A stretch of DNA of 64,000 nucleotides from Acididesulfobacillus acetoxydans (GCF_902729405.1 NZ_LR746496.1:3534001-3598000), one strand, 5' to 3'. Positions 1 to 9,181 are shown, counted from the stretch's first letter. A program made the numbers and translations. The notes: generated by a model not told the origin, from the sequence alone.

Positions 1-2
1 TC

Positions 3-8
3 CCTCCT
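3..8 (-). promoter_or_regulatory. Ribosome binding site of a gene beyond the left edge
   Basis: On the minus strand a perfect AGGAGG follows the ferredoxin stop codon by a few bases. It implies that another gene of the same operon starts just outside the window. In DmsABC/NrfCD/PsrABC-type operons the next gene is usually an NrfD- or DmsC-like membrane anchor; that identity is inference. Confidence 0.6.
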
Positions 9-11
9 TTC

Positions 12-728
12 TCAATCCGTCAGGCGCCCTTGCCTATCCACAGCCAGATAGTAAACGCTCGGGCGGGTCCCCAAATCAGCCAGCAACTGCCGTCCGCCTT
101 GCCGGTTCACCGCTTGGCTGACCTCACTGGCCGGGTCATTCAAGTCTCCGAAGATACGGGCTCCCGCCGGACAGGTTTCCACACACATCGGTTTTTTTCC
201 CACATCGATCCGCTCAACGCAGAAGGTGCATTTCTCAGCCACACCCACCGGGCGCACCGGCGTGAAGACGAGTCTTCCGCCCGTGCGGTAGTCCCGTCCG
301 TAACCCACCGGAAAATCCGGCGCATACTGTTCTTTTTCCCAATTGAAAGCCCGCGCCCCGTAAGGACAGGCGGCCAGACAATAGCGACAGCCGATGCAGC
401 GCTCAAAATCCACTAAAACCACTCCATCCTCCCGGCGGAAAGTCGCCGAGACGGGGCAGACCTTCTCACAAGGCGCGTCGGCACAATGCTGACAAGCAGT
501 CGGCTGATAGGCTAAGGCCAGGTTCGGAAAGACGCCGTGCGGCACATCGATCGCCTGGCTGGCCGGCGGCGCGCCGGATACGGATGCGGACGCGGACGGC
601 TCGCCTGTCAGCACCCGGTTCCAAAAGATCCCTAAGGGCTCGTTGTTGATGGATTTACAGCTCACCGCGCAGGTCCAGCAGCCCACACAGCGATTCTGGT
701 CAATCACCATGCCCCAATGCTTGGTCAT
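12..728 (-). CDS. 4Fe-4S ferredoxin subunit of exported molybdoenzyme (DmsB/NrfC type)
   Basis: 238-residue electron-transfer subunit with four cysteine clusters in the order of the DmsB/PhsB/NrfC family: CVGCWTCAVSC near residue 14, a CQHC...C...CP group, CIGCRYCLAACP, and a final CTFC...C...CP group. This arrangement normally holds four [4Fe-4S] clusters passing electrons between the catalytic subunit and a membrane anchor. It lies 7 bp after the Tat-exported catalytic gene and has no signal peptide of its own, so it would be co-exported with it. A segment around residues 45-60 is Ala/Ser/Pro-rich and looks like an insertion. The family is sure; the electron donor or acceptor is not. Confidence 0.93.
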   Translation of the reverse strand: MTKHWGMVIDQNRCVGCWTCAVSCKSINNEPLGIFWNRVLTGEPSASASVSGAPPASQAIDVPHGVFPNLALAYQPTACQHCADAPCEKVCPVSATFRREDGVVLVDFERCIGCRYCLAACPYGARAFNWEKEQYAPDFPVGYGRDYRTGGRLVFTPVRPVGVAEKCTFCVERIDVGKKPMCVETCPAGARIFGDLNDPASEVSQAVNRQGGRQLLADLGTRPSVYYLAVDRQGRLTD

Positions 729-735
729 ACTCTAT

Positions 736-3216
736 TCACCCCTTTACCTTTTCGACTTGGACCAAACAATCATAATAGGCCGCGTTGGATTGGAAGTTCG
801 GAACAATCGTCTGGGCGGGGTTGGCGATCTGATGGGTCAGATTGTTCGGGTGCCCTTCGATATAGTGTTTCACCTGGCGGGTCGCCCAGCCGCCTTGGTA
901 GCAGTTGGTCACGCCCTGTTTAATCCCTTCCGTCAGGCGGGCCCGTACTTTCATCTCTCCCCGCCCGTTAAACACCCGCACCACATCTCCGTCCGCAATT
1001 CCCCGTTTGGCGGCATCCCGCGGATTGATTTCCAGGAATCCTTCCCCGTTATTGTTGATTTCCTTCAGCCAAGGCAAATTGCAATACTGTGAATGCGTGC
1101 GGAAGCGAGTATGCGTGCTGAGAAAAACTAAAGGATATTTTTGTAAGAGAGGATTATTGGGAAAAGCCTCCGCTTGTTCTTTGTAATCACAGACCTCTTG
1201 CTCATAGGGAATGAGTAATTCCACGTAAAACTCGATTTTTCCCGACTTGGTCGGAAATTGTTTGTTGTAAAAAGGCACATAGGGGACACTTTCCGTATTC
1301 AGCCGGTAAGCACCCTTCGTCAGCTGGTCCCAAGTGAGACCGCGCACCGTGGGATCCGCTTGGGGATCCCCGATATGGAGAACTTCTTTGATAAAATCAT
1401 CCGGAGTCTTATGAAAATACTGTCCGACTCCCATCTTCTCGGCGACCAGGCCGATAGCCTCAAAGTCGGATTTCGATTCCCAAAGCGGCTGAATCGTCTT
1501 GGGCATATACTGAAGATAATAATTACCGGAGCCGAGCAAATCCGTCTTCTCCAGATAAGTGCAAGCCGGTAAGACGATATCGGCCAGTTCCGCCGTCGCC
1601 GAGAGGACATAGTCGGACACGACTAAGAAGTCCAGCGAGTTGAGAGCTTTCATCACCTTGTTGCGATCCGACATCTGCTGGGCATAATTATCAACCATGA
1701 ACCAGGCGGCTTTGACGGGATAGGGTTTGCTCTCCAGCATGGCATCACACGCCTGCATAGGGGGTAAATAAGTGTACTGTTTTTTATCGGGATAAAACCA
1801 GCTCGGAATGTCATAGGCCGTGGTCAAAAGGGCGCCGCTGTAAATAGTGACACCGCCGCCGTGCACGCCGATGTTTCCGGTCAAGGCCGACAGCGTCAGG
1901 AGCGCTTGGAAAGTCAGATCTGCGCGATACCAGTGCGAAAGACCGAAACCGGCTTTCACTCCGGCCGGATGATTCCCCGCATAAAGTTCCGCCAGTTGCA
2001 CCACGGTCTTCGCATCCACATCCGTGATCTTCGCCGTATACTCAGGCGTGTATTTATTCAGGGTATCGGCCAACACCTGCAGGGCTGTCCTGGCCTTCAA
2101 AGCGCCGACCGCGTGCGTTCCCCACAGAGACGGTTTGCTCAAGCCGGGATCGTCCCATTTCTTGACCGAACCGTCCTGTTCATCGACCACCAGGTACTTG
2201 TCCTCACCCCCGGCCACAATGTCTTTATGCTTCAAGAACTTCTTCGTCAAAGGATGAATCAGGTACGGGGCTACGGTGTATTGACGCACATAAGCCTCAT
2301 CAAAACGTTTGTTCTGAATGATCCAGCGGATCATGCCGTCGACCAAAGCTGTGTCCGTCCCCGGCCGGATCGGCACCCAAAGGTCAGCCGCCGCCGCGGT
2401 GGGCGTATAACGCGGGTCCAGCACGACGAGCTTAGTGCCGTTTTTCCGGGCATCACAAATGGTGCGCCAATCCGGAATCGAGGTCTCGGCCAGATTGTTG
2501 GCCCAGAGGAAAATCACTTTCGAATTCAGGTAATCCAGATATTCGTGCCCGTCAAAGATCCCGCCGCCATTGGCCGGAAGCGTCGGATCGGCCAAGACAT
2601 AGTTAAACCCGGCCGGGCAGGCGCTGTCCCCTTCGTTGTCTCCCTCAAAATCCCCGGCTGAAGCTCCGATGGCGCTGGCAAAACGATAACCGGCCCCGAT
2701 CACCCCTTCAATCAAACTGAGAGAACCGGTGTACGGAGCGATCCAAACCGACTTTGCGCCGTATTTCTCTTGTGCTTTGCGGAAGTTCTCGGCAATAGCC
2801 GTCGTCGCCTCTTCCCAGCTGATGCGCTCCCATTTTCCCGACCCGCGGGGGCCCACCCTCCGGTAAGGGTATTTGACCCGATCCGGGCTGTATGTGTTTT
2901 GCAATTGGGACACACCGCGCAAGCAGATACGGGGCGGATAGTCCTCTTTGACTTTCCCGTCAATGCTCGATTCCCAGGGAGCGCTCTCAATAAAAGTGGC
3001 CCGGTTGCCCACCACGTGGACCGTGTGCCCGCAGGATCCATCACAATTGTTGGAATGCCCAGTGCGGTAAAGCTTCTCCTCTGGAGCAGAAGTCAAAGGT
3101 GAAGCCGAGGCCACCCCGGCCGGCTCCAGATAACGCAGGCCGGATAGGCCCACGCCTACAGCCGCAACGCCGCCTGCCATCCCTTTAATGAACTGACGCC
3201 GCTTGATTCTTGGCAT
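736..3216 (-). CDS. Tat-exported molybdopterin oxidoreductase catalytic subunit
   Basis: 826-residue DMSO-reductase-superfamily enzyme. Residues 5-11 (KRRQFIK) followed by a hydrophobic Gly/Val-rich stretch form a Tat signal, so the folded enzyme acts outside the membrane. The N-terminal Fe-S site reads His54-x3-Cys58-x3-Cys62 with a fourth ligand Cys98. The His-first pattern is that of the NarG/DdhA/SerA (type II) branch rather than the all-Cys FdhG/PhsA pattern. A molydopterin dinucleotide-binding domain occupies the C-terminus (from about residue 690). Substrate cannot be read from sequence: DMSO, selenate, tetrathionate and other anions are all possible for this superfamily. It forms an operon with the downstream ferredoxin. 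The promoter probably lies in the gap above 3216, beyond a terminator. Confidence 0.92.
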   Translation of the reverse strand: MPRIKRRQFIKGMAGGVAAVGVGLSGLRYLEPAGVASASPLTSAPEEKLYRTGHSNNCDGSCGHTVHVVGNRATFIESAPWESSIDGKVKEDYPPRICLRGVSQLQNTYSPDRVKYPYRRVGPRGSGKWERISWEEATTAIAENFRKAQEKYGAKSVWIAPYTGSLSLIEGVIGAGYRFASAIGASAGDFEGDNEGDSACPAGFNYVLADPTLPANGGGIFDGHEYLDYLNSKVIFLWANNLAETSIPDWRTICDARKNGTKLVVLDPRYTPTAAAADLWVPIRPGTDTALVDGMIRWIIQNKRFDEAYVRQYTVAPYLIHPLTKKFLKHKDIVAGGEDKYLVVDEQDGSVKKWDDPGLSKPSLWGTHAVGALKARTALQVLADTLNKYTPEYTAKITDVDAKTVVQLAELYAGNHPAGVKAGFGLSHWYRADLTFQALLTLSALTGNIGVHGGGVTIYSGALLTTAYDIPSWFYPDKKQYTYLPPMQACDAMLESKPYPVKAAWFMVDNYAQQMSDRNKVMKALNSLDFLVVSDYVLSATAELADIVLPACTYLEKTDLLGSGNYYLQYMPKTIQPLWESKSDFEAIGLVAEKMGVGQYFHKTPDDFIKEVLHIGDPQADPTVRGLTWDQLTKGAYRLNTESVPYVPFYNKQFPTKSGKIEFYVELLIPYEQEVCDYKEQAEAFPNNPLLQKYPLVFLSTHTRFRTHSQYCNLPWLKEINNNGEGFLEINPRDAAKRGIADGDVVRVFNGRGEMKVRARLTEGIKQGVTNCYQGGWATRQVKHYIEGHPNNLTHQIANPAQTIVPNFQSNAAYYDCLVQVEKVKG

Positions 3217-3562
3217 AATCCCCCTCCTAACTTGGACACGTACTTTCTTTAAAGCGTTCTGTCAAAGCGTTTTGTCCATCGTCTATTAATACGTTTTGCC
3301 GCAAGCTTTCACCTTTGTGGAAACCACGATAAAAAGGAGTTTTCACTGTTGAAAACTCCATCTTCTCTGCTCTGCTTTTATCGGAATTCCCGATTGTTTT
3401 GGCTGCCGCATAATGTCCGAATGCGATTGTGTATTAAGATTTTGACGGGGCAAGATGTCCACATTTTCGAGCTTTTAGGGCAAAAAGGACGTTGACGGGC
3501 CCAGATTGGACACACTTTTTCCCCATTTCTTCCGCTCCTTGCGTGCACCGGCGGAGAACCCC
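3217..3562. other. Intergenic region between pucR-like gene and exported molybdoenzyme
   Basis: About 346 bp. It holds the terminator of the upstream operon (3331-3359) and, below it, an AT-rich stretch that must carry the promoter of the Tat-exported molybdoenzyme operon. Minus-strand GGAGG sits about 6 bp before the start codon at 3216. I found no convincing FNR or Mo-responsive site by eye. Confidence 0.5.
3331..3359 (-). terminator. Rho-independent terminator of the cytoplasmic molybdoenzyme/PucR operon
   Basis: On the minus strand a perfect 10-bp stem (GGAGTTTTCA / TGAAAACTCC) with a 4-base loop is followed directly by TTTTTAT. It lies 200 bp past the PucR-like stop codon and before the next operon, so the two molybdoenzyme modules are separate transcription units. 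Confidence 0.85.
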
Positions 3563-5233
3563 TCATTCCCTCTTCGGTCCCGGAGATTGCCCGCCTAAAC
3601 GTCTGACCTGCAACGCGATATAGAGGTTGGCCAAATGATCGACACGATGAAGCTCGAAACCTGTCAGTTGTTCGATCTTTTTCAAGCGGCCGCGCAAAGT
3701 ATTCTCATGCACAAAAAGAGTGCGGGCACATTCCGGTACCTGCATTCGGGCTTCAAAATAGCCCTGCAGGGTTTCCAGCAGATCCGCCTCCGTTTCTTCA
3801 TCATACCTGATAAGAATGCCCAAAATACGCTGACTGAACTCCTGCAGTTCCCGGGCGGGCTGACTGAAGATAAACTTGAGAACTCCCATTTCGGCAAAAT
3901 AGCACGGACCGTCGTAAGCGAAGGCCTTACCGAGTTCCAGAGCCAGCTTCGCTTCCTGATAGACCTTGTACACCCCATCGATCGCATCGGCGAAGGTACC
4001 GACCCCTATGTCCAGAGGGGCAAGGCCCAGACGGCCGCCCGCTTCCAGGAGATCCCCGAGGAAAGACGACACCGTCATCCTATGTTGTTTCTCCTCCTTG
4101 CCGAGTAACGGCACCAATATCAGAAGCTGGGCATTAAGAATAATAGCGTGGGGGCGCCGGGTTTCTCGGCTGTGATCCCGCCCCACCAAGGGCATGGCGC
4201 GCACTATCCAGTCTTTTAGTTTTCCCTCCGCATGTGCCGCGAAAAGGGCCGGGCCGGTGCCGAATCCATAAACGAGACTCCTTTTCTCATTCCCTTGCTC
4301 TTGCTCTTTCTCTTTCTCTTGCTCTTTCTCTTGCTCTTTCTCTTGCTCTTTCTCTTGCTCTTGCTCTTTCCCGTTCGCCGCCTCCGTCTCTTTCTTTTTT
4401 TCTTTCTTTACTTGCGTCTTTTTCTTTTCTACCTCCGTCTCTTCCTCTACCGTCGTTCCTTTCTCTAGCTTCGTCTCTTTCTCTACTTTCGCCTCTTTCT
4501 TCTCTACCTCCGCCCCTTTCTCTACCTTCGTCTCTTTCCCTTTCTCTTTCTCTACCTCGGTCTCTTTCTCTATCTCTTTGTCTCTCTTCTCCTTTTTCTT
4601 CTTCACCCCGGTTTGAATGTCCGGGGAATGTGCCCCTCCTCTTTCTTCGGCCACGACCAAAGCCCAAGCCCCGCTCAGGTCCCAATGCCAAAAGCGGGCT
4701 TTGTCAAGGATGTCCCGGCGCGAATCATAGTTGTTATAGAGAATGTCGCGGACAAATTCCGTCTGGTATCCCTCCTCCTTCAGCCGCCCGCGCTCCGTTT
4801 CCTCGAAAACGAGCAAGAGAGCCAGAGCCGCCTGCCAAAGGTATTCCTCTTCCTCCGCGGTCAGCACAGGCTGACCGAGAATGAACACAGATCCCAGGTA
4901 ACGATTTTCGGCGACTAAAGGTACGGCCAAATACTCAATCTCCCCGCTTTTCCCGCGGCCCGGCCACTTACCACAGGTTCTCGGGAGTTCGGCGCAAGTC
5001 ATGAGCGCCGGCTTCCCCCAATCTCGACCGAAGGCAAGGGGGGGAGAAAAATCCCCGGGTACAAACCCCGAACCCGAAGGGTCATGAAAAGCCAACACGC
5101 GACCCGCCGTACTGACAATCACCACCGGACGCAACAGTTTTCCGGCTATTTTACGCGCATAGTAAGGGATATCCCGACCTTTCAGGAAAGCCTCGAGCCA
5201 CTCCAGGCGAAGGCTCCGCTCATTCCTCCCCAC
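3563..5233 (-). CDS. PucR-family transcriptional regulator with Lys/Glu/Gln low-complexity insert
   Basis: 556 residues. The C-terminal 60 residues (YFEARMQVPECARTLFVHEN onward) form the PucR C-terminal helix-turn-helix. The region before it resembles the degenerate GGDEF-like domain of CdaR/PucR regulators. The N-terminal 200 residues look like a sensor domain. Residues 211-317 are almost pure Lys/Glu/Gln/Thr/Val, built on short repeats such as EKEQ, and are presumably a disordered or coiled linker splitting the middle domain. Its start overlaps the upstream ferredoxin gene by 14 bp, so it is translated with the molybdoenzyme it probably regulates. The insert is unusual for the family, whose members are generally 400-550 residues without it. 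Confidence 0.88.
   Translation of the reverse strand: MGRNERSLRLEWLEAFLKGRDIPYYARKIAGKLLRPVVIVSTAGRVLAFHDPSGSGFVPGDFSPPLAFGRDWGKPALMTCAELPRTCGKWPGRGKSGEIEYLAVPLVAENRYLGSVFILGQPVLTAEEEEYLWQAALALLLVFEETERGRLKEEGYQTEFVRDILYNNYDSRRDILDKARFWHWDLSGAWALVVAEERGGAHSPDIQTGVKKKKEKRDKEIEKETEVEKEKGKETKVEKGAEVEKKEAKVEKETKLEKGTTVEEETEVEKKKTQVKKEKKKETEAANGKEQEQEKEQEKEQEKEQEKEKEQEQGNEKRSLVYGFGTGPALFAAHAEGKLKDWIVRAMPLVGRDHSRETRRPHAIILNAQLLILVPLLGKEEKQHRMTVSSFLGDLLEAGGRLGLAPLDIGVGTFADAIDGVYKVYQEAKLALELGKAFAYDGPCYFAEMGVLKFIFSQPARELQEFSQRILGILIRYDEETEADLLETLQGYFEARMQVPECARTLFVHENTLRGRLKKIEQLTGFELHRVDHLANLYIALQVRRLGGQSPGPKRE
4283..4603. repeat. Polypurine/polypyrimidine low-complexity tract with 12-bp tandem repeats
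   Basis: Inside the PucR-like gene the plus strand is nearly pure C/T with scattered G for 320 bp. Between about 4294 and 4370 a 12-bp unit (TTGCTCTTTCTC) is repeated almost perfectly several times. All units are multiples of 3, so length changes would keep the frame. On the minus strand it encodes runs of Glu, Lys and Gln. Confidence 0.9.
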
Positions 5234-5831
5234 GCTTGGTCCCCGCTTTCCGAGCTTCCCAGTGGCGTCTGACCTGCCGTCCTTCCCGCAAAGGGTAGTA
5301 CCGGATAGAGGGATGTGTCAACTGTACGTTCTCCACTCCCGGCAACCTGCGCACCCACTCCGGGTTTTCTTCTCTCTCATCACTGAGCTCGATCAATCGC
5401 AAAGCATTGACTGGGCAAGCCTCGACACAAAAGGGCACTAGCCCCTCGTCCACCCGCTCGTAGCAAAAGTCGCATTTCAAGACCCGGCCCGTTTCAGGGT
5501 CCCGCACCGGCGCCTCAAACGGACAACCTTGCAGGCAAACCCCACACCCCGAACATTTGCCGGCATCCAGAATGACAATGCCGTCTTTGCGTTTGCGCAA
5601 CGCTTTCTCCGGACACAGGCGCACACACTCGGGGTTCTGGCATTGGTGACAAGCCGAAGACAAAAAATACTTGACCCATTGACCCTTGCGCCTGAGCTCT
5701 ACCTCCTTCACACGCCGTAAAAAGACCCCCGGCGCTAAACCCCGGTTTGCGGCACAGGCCATTTGACAGGCCCTGCAGCCGAGGCAAAGATTCGGATCCA
5801 GCAAAAAAGTTTTCTCACCCACGTTCCACAC
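5220..5831 (-). CDS. 4Fe-4S ferredoxin partner of cytoplasmic molybdoenzyme
   Basis: 203-residue DmsB/HycB-type polyferredoxin with four Cys groups: CLGCRACQMAC (16-26), CHQCQNPEC...CP, CSGCGVCLQGCP and CDFC...C...CP. It overlaps the catalytic-subunit gene by 17 bp at its start and the PucR-like gene by 14 bp at its end, so the three are translationally coupled. It likely shuttles electrons between the molybdoenzyme and a soluble carrier. No membrane anchor is encoded in this three-gene unit. Confidence 0.92.
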   Translation of the reverse strand: MWNVGEKTFLLDPNLCLGCRACQMACAANRGLAPGVFLRRVKEVELRRKGQWVKYFLSSACHQCQNPECVRLCPEKALRKRKDGIVILDAGKCSGCGVCLQGCPFEAPVRDPETGRVLKCDFCYERVDEGLVPFCVEACPVNALRLIELSDEREENPEWVRRLPGVENVQLTHPSIRYYPLREGRQVRRHWEARKAGTKRGEE

Positions 5832-7908
5832 ACCTTACCAAATTGACATAACATGATTGGAAAGAGAGCCCTTTGGCTCCGCTGCTGAGAACTCCCAGGT
5901 CGCTTTCACGCAAATTCAAAAGCACATTCAGACCCTTTTCCTTCCCATCTTGACTGCCGAGAAAAGTCACCACAAGATCTGGCGAAACAGAGCGCGTGTA
6001 AAGAGCCGGCAGGCAAATCTCCCCCAAGTCATTGTATACGCAGGCCCCTCCTCCGTCCTCGATCCCTTTGGCCCGTGCCGTATCCGGATGAACGAGTAAT
6101 TTGGGACCTTCTCCGGTCAGAAGATGAAACAGCTGGCCAAACTGGGAGTTTAAAGCGGCAAAACTGCGTACACTGAGCATTTGCAAGGGATAAACGGAAG
6201 ACCTCTTTCCCCGGCGCTCCGGAATGGGCAGAGGAGATACCCCCAACCTTTCCGCCCGTTGCGAGTAGAATTCGTATTTGCCCGAAGGGGTCAAAAACCT
6301 GCGATCCCGCCAGGGAACGGCGGGCAGGCTGAGCCGCGCCGGCCGCTCCGCCAGCTCCCGGTAATGCTTCATACCCCAGCCGGAGTAATACGGCTTCAAT
6401 GCCCTATCCAACCAGTCCTCCGCTTCTAAGTCAATTGGAAAAGTACTAAACCCGGGGCTGAGGGCATTTAGTTTTCGCGCCAGCTCACGTACGATCCAGA
6501 AATCCGGGCGGCTTTCACCGGCCGGTTCCAGGGCTTTCTGGTTGAGCGCAACCCCATAGTGCCAAGTCGAAACGATAACATCTTCGTATTCTAAAAAATC
6601 GGCTGCCGGCAAAAGGTAGTCCGCCAGAGCGGCTGTAGCCGTCATCTTTTGCTCCACCACCACCACCGTCTCCATCTGCTTGAGAACATCCCGAACACGG
6701 GCGCTCTCCGGATTCTGGGCCACCGGGTTCCGTCCGGCCACCCAAAGAAAGCGCAGGGCCGGGTCCAACTCCGCCAATTCCCGATACCGCCCGGTGGGAA
6801 TGCACCGTGATGCGTTTTTTCCATCCTCAGCCCGCAGTCCTCTTTCCACCTCAGTCTGGAAAACGAGAGCCGGAAAGGTCCCTGCCTCCGCTGCCGCGGC
6901 CGGCAGCGCATAATGCACATTGCCGCCGGGAATACCGATATTTCCCGTCAAGGCCGCCAAGGCATCGATGGCGCGAAAACTCTGACCCGCTGAGGGGTGA
7001 TGTTGGGCCCCGATCCCCAGCCATAGGGTCGCGGGCTTGTGCCCGGCAAAGAGACGGGCTAAATCCCGGATGTCCGGCTCGCTCACCCCGCTCTCCTCCG
7101 TGATGTCCGGCCAATGCAGACTCTCCACATACTCCTTGTAAGCTTCCCAACCCCAACTCGCCTCACGCAGAAACTTTTCGTCCGTAAGTCCCTCTTCCCA
7201 CAGCACCTTAGCCATCCCCAGTGCCAGATAACCGTCTCCGCCCGGTCTCACCTCCACGTAGAGGTCGCCGCGGGCCGCCGTGGCCGAAAATTGCGGATCG
7301 ATAACCACCAGCACAGCCCCCCGTGACCGCGCTTCGTAAACATAGCGCATTTGCTGGGACGCCGTCCAGGCCGGATTCGCTCCCCAAATAAAGATCAAGC
7401 GCGCCTTCGCCATATCTTCCGGATCAGGCTTCCGGCAGGCACCATAGCTGAGCAAAAGTGCATCCACCCCCGCCGGTTCACAGGGAGAGCCGATGATCGT
7501 TGTCACAGGACCCAGGCTGCGGAAAAAGGCATCGACCGTCCCGTTGAGGAGCCCTGTGCTCCCCAAGTATTTGTCCAAAGCGACAGACAACAGAGTCTTT
7601 TCTTCTCTTTTAATCCGCGCCAGTCGCTCCGCGATTTCCCCTAAAGCCTCATCCCAGGAAAGGCGCCGCCATCGCCCGGATCCTTTTCCCTCCTGTTTTA
7701 ACGGATACAGGATCCTCTCGGGGTCATCCTGTGAGCGCCGATAGGTATACCCTTTGGCACAGAGGGCGCCGTGCGTGTAGGGGTCTTTCGGATCTCCCGT
7801 GAGACTAATGATTTTTCCTTTGTCCACCGTCGTTTTTAAACGGCAACTGCTGAAACAGTCTCTGGGACAGACATTGATGAAACTCTCAGCCACGAGCTGC
7901 CACCTCAT
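5815..7908 (-). CDS. Cytoplasmic molybdopterin oxidoreductase catalytic subunit
   Basis: 697 residues. The N-terminal [4Fe-4S] motif is Cys14-x3-Cys18-x3-Cys22 with Cys50 as fourth ligand, the pattern of formate dehydrogenase/thiosulfate reductase-type enzymes. A Cys at 143 (in GSPCEPAG) sits where the Mo ligand is expected. There is no Tat or Sec signal, so it should stay in the cytoplasm. A C-terminal dinucleotide-binding domain is present. It heads an operon with a ferredoxin and a PucR-like regulator. Substrate unknown; a reductase or dehydrogenase of a small organic substrate is plausible given the co-encoded PucR-type sensor, but this is inference. The start chosen is the first Met, 13 residues before Cys14. 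Confidence 0.9.
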   Translation of the reverse strand: MRWQLVAESFINVCPRDCFSSCRLKTTVDKGKIISLTGDPKDPYTHGALCAKGYTYRRSQDDPERILYPLKQEGKGSGRWRRLSWDEALGEIAERLARIKREEKTLLSVALDKYLGSTGLLNGTVDAFFRSLGPVTTIIGSPCEPAGVDALLLSYGACRKPDPEDMAKARLIFIWGANPAWTASQQMRYVYEARSRGAVLVVIDPQFSATAARGDLYVEVRPGGDGYLALGMAKVLWEEGLTDEKFLREASWGWEAYKEYVESLHWPDITEESGVSEPDIRDLARLFAGHKPATLWLGIGAQHHPSAGQSFRAIDALAALTGNIGIPGGNVHYALPAAAAEAGTFPALVFQTEVERGLRAEDGKNASRCIPTGRYRELAELDPALRFLWVAGRNPVAQNPESARVRDVLKQMETVVVVEQKMTATAALADYLLPAADFLEYEDVIVSTWHYGVALNQKALEPAGESRPDFWIVRELARKLNALSPGFSTFPIDLEAEDWLDRALKPYYSGWGMKHYRELAERPARLSLPAVPWRDRRFLTPSGKYEFYSQRAERLGVSPLPIPERRGKRSSVYPLQMLSVRSFAALNSQFGQLFHLLTGEGPKLLVHPDTARAKGIEDGGGACVYNDLGEICLPALYTRSVSPDLVVTFLGSQDGKEKGLNVLLNLRESDLGVLSSGAKGLSFQSCYVNLVRCVERG

Positions 7909-8656
7909 TCCGGACCTGACGAAAATTGTACTTTTTTCAAAGGTATGACTATCGACAAGGTTAGAGAAACCACCGGCCTACTCAAGGAAGAAATTCAGAA
8001 CTTGTCAAGGGTAAACTGGCAGAAATTCCAGATGCAAATAGCTGTCATCGGCCAATACAGAAGACAGAGTCCATCATCTTTTTCTAAACCTTGATGGTCC
8101 GCAGATTTGCCGGTTCTGCCCGAAACAATCGGGGTGATATTAAGGTCATAAGAAGCTCAGGACGCGGTTGGCGAATATCCCGGTTGAGTGCTTAAAAAGA
8201 ATATCCTTATGCAGAGAGGGCACCTCTGTATTTCCGAAAGTTGTTAGGCCTCTCTCTTTTTGACATTATTATATCGTTATTTAGAAGCGAGGTAAAGAAC
8301 CGGAGGCCCAGAAGACGTCACTTATTCCCTCCCAAACTCCAAGTTGTTAAGTCGAATTTAGCGAGACGACTGGCTGCGGCACACCGGAAATGGCAATACC
8401 ATTAAGGTCTAAATTCGGTAACTCCAAAATTAGTTTGCGAATCCGTTCGTTAAGCCGTGCATCGGGAATCTGCGTCAGAATTACTTTAACTCAGGCCTCT
8501 ATGCCCTCTAGCGCCATAATCACGGAGTAGACACTATCAAGTGGGGGCAGTTCTGTTACGCAGAAACTGCCCGCTTGTCATGCGTTCGGGTCGAGCGATT
8601 GGTAACGTGGTGGAACAGTTGCTTGATTTAGTCAAATATGCATTAGGTTGGGCACA
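7909..8656. other. Gene-poor region with decayed coding traces
   Basis: About 750 bp without an intact gene. It contains a decayed reading frame (8343-8490) and an imperfect stem-loop (GGGCAGTT...AACTGCCC, 8545-8572) downstream of the RND gene, without a T-tract. An AGAGAGG/CCTCTCT pair followed by TTTTT near 8215-8262 could be a weak plus-strand terminator. Confidence 0.5.
8343..8490 (-). pseudogene. Unidentified C-terminal coding remnant
   Basis: Minus-strand frame reading VKVILTQIPDARLNERIRKL and on to GIAISGVPQPVVSLNST before a stop. It has the composition of a real protein. The same frame continues upstream as YSVIMALEGIEA but is broken by an in-frame TGA between the two parts and by further stops. 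I do not recognise the family. It is most likely the tail of a dead gene. Confidence 0.4.
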
Positions 8657-9181
8657 TCAATCCAGCGGGTACCCTCCCTCTTTATCGTCGATGTAACCGT
8701 TTTTAGGCAGTTTTTGAATCAGCGAATCCAAGAGCATGTACATAACCGGCACCAAAACGAGAGTAACCAAGGTGGAAAGTCCAAGACCAAATGTGATAAC
8801 GGCCGCCATCGGAGATAAAGTCTCTGTGCCGGTTCCTCCCAAGATGAGAAGAGGTGACATCGCCAGCACCGTGGCCGTTACCGTCAAACGAATGGGGCGG
8901 AGCCGGATCGGTCCTGCCCGGAGTAAGGCTTCTTTCAGGGGCAGGCCTTGACGTCGCAATTGATTCGTATAATCGACCAACACTATCGCGCTGTTGGTAA
9001 CCAATCCGATGAGCATAATCATCCCCATCAAGGAATTCATATTAAGGGTTTTGTGCATCAGGAATAGCCCCAGGATGGCTCCCGTGAAGGTGGGCGGCAG
9101 TGAGAACATGATGACGAAGGGTGTCAATAAAGACTCGAACATGCCGGCCATGACCATGTAAACCAAGATGACTGAGATCAC
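8657..9181 (-). pseudogene. C-terminal piece of RND efflux pump (frameshifted)
   Basis: Encodes the last 170 residues of an AcrB/SwrC-type (HAE1) RND transporter: the transmembrane block starting ISVILVYMVMAGMFESLLTP and the MLIGLVTNSAIVLVDY helix. The frame is open upstream of the nominal Met and there reads KDAFKALGGGLVISV, exactly the sequence expected before this helix. The piece is therefore the continuation of the gene at 9178-11781, thrown out of frame by one base near 9240. With that base restored the pump is about 1040 residues, a normal length. Confidence 0.9.

Noticed and set aside
3254-3290. CAAAGCGTTTTG as a possible cre site
   Set aside because: Only the inner bases fit; the outer TG/CA pair of the consensus is missing.
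4234-4884. Long plus-strand Leu/Ser/Pro-rich frames
   Set aside because: They are the complement of the Glu/Lys repeat inside the PucR-like gene; low-complexity shadows without RBS.
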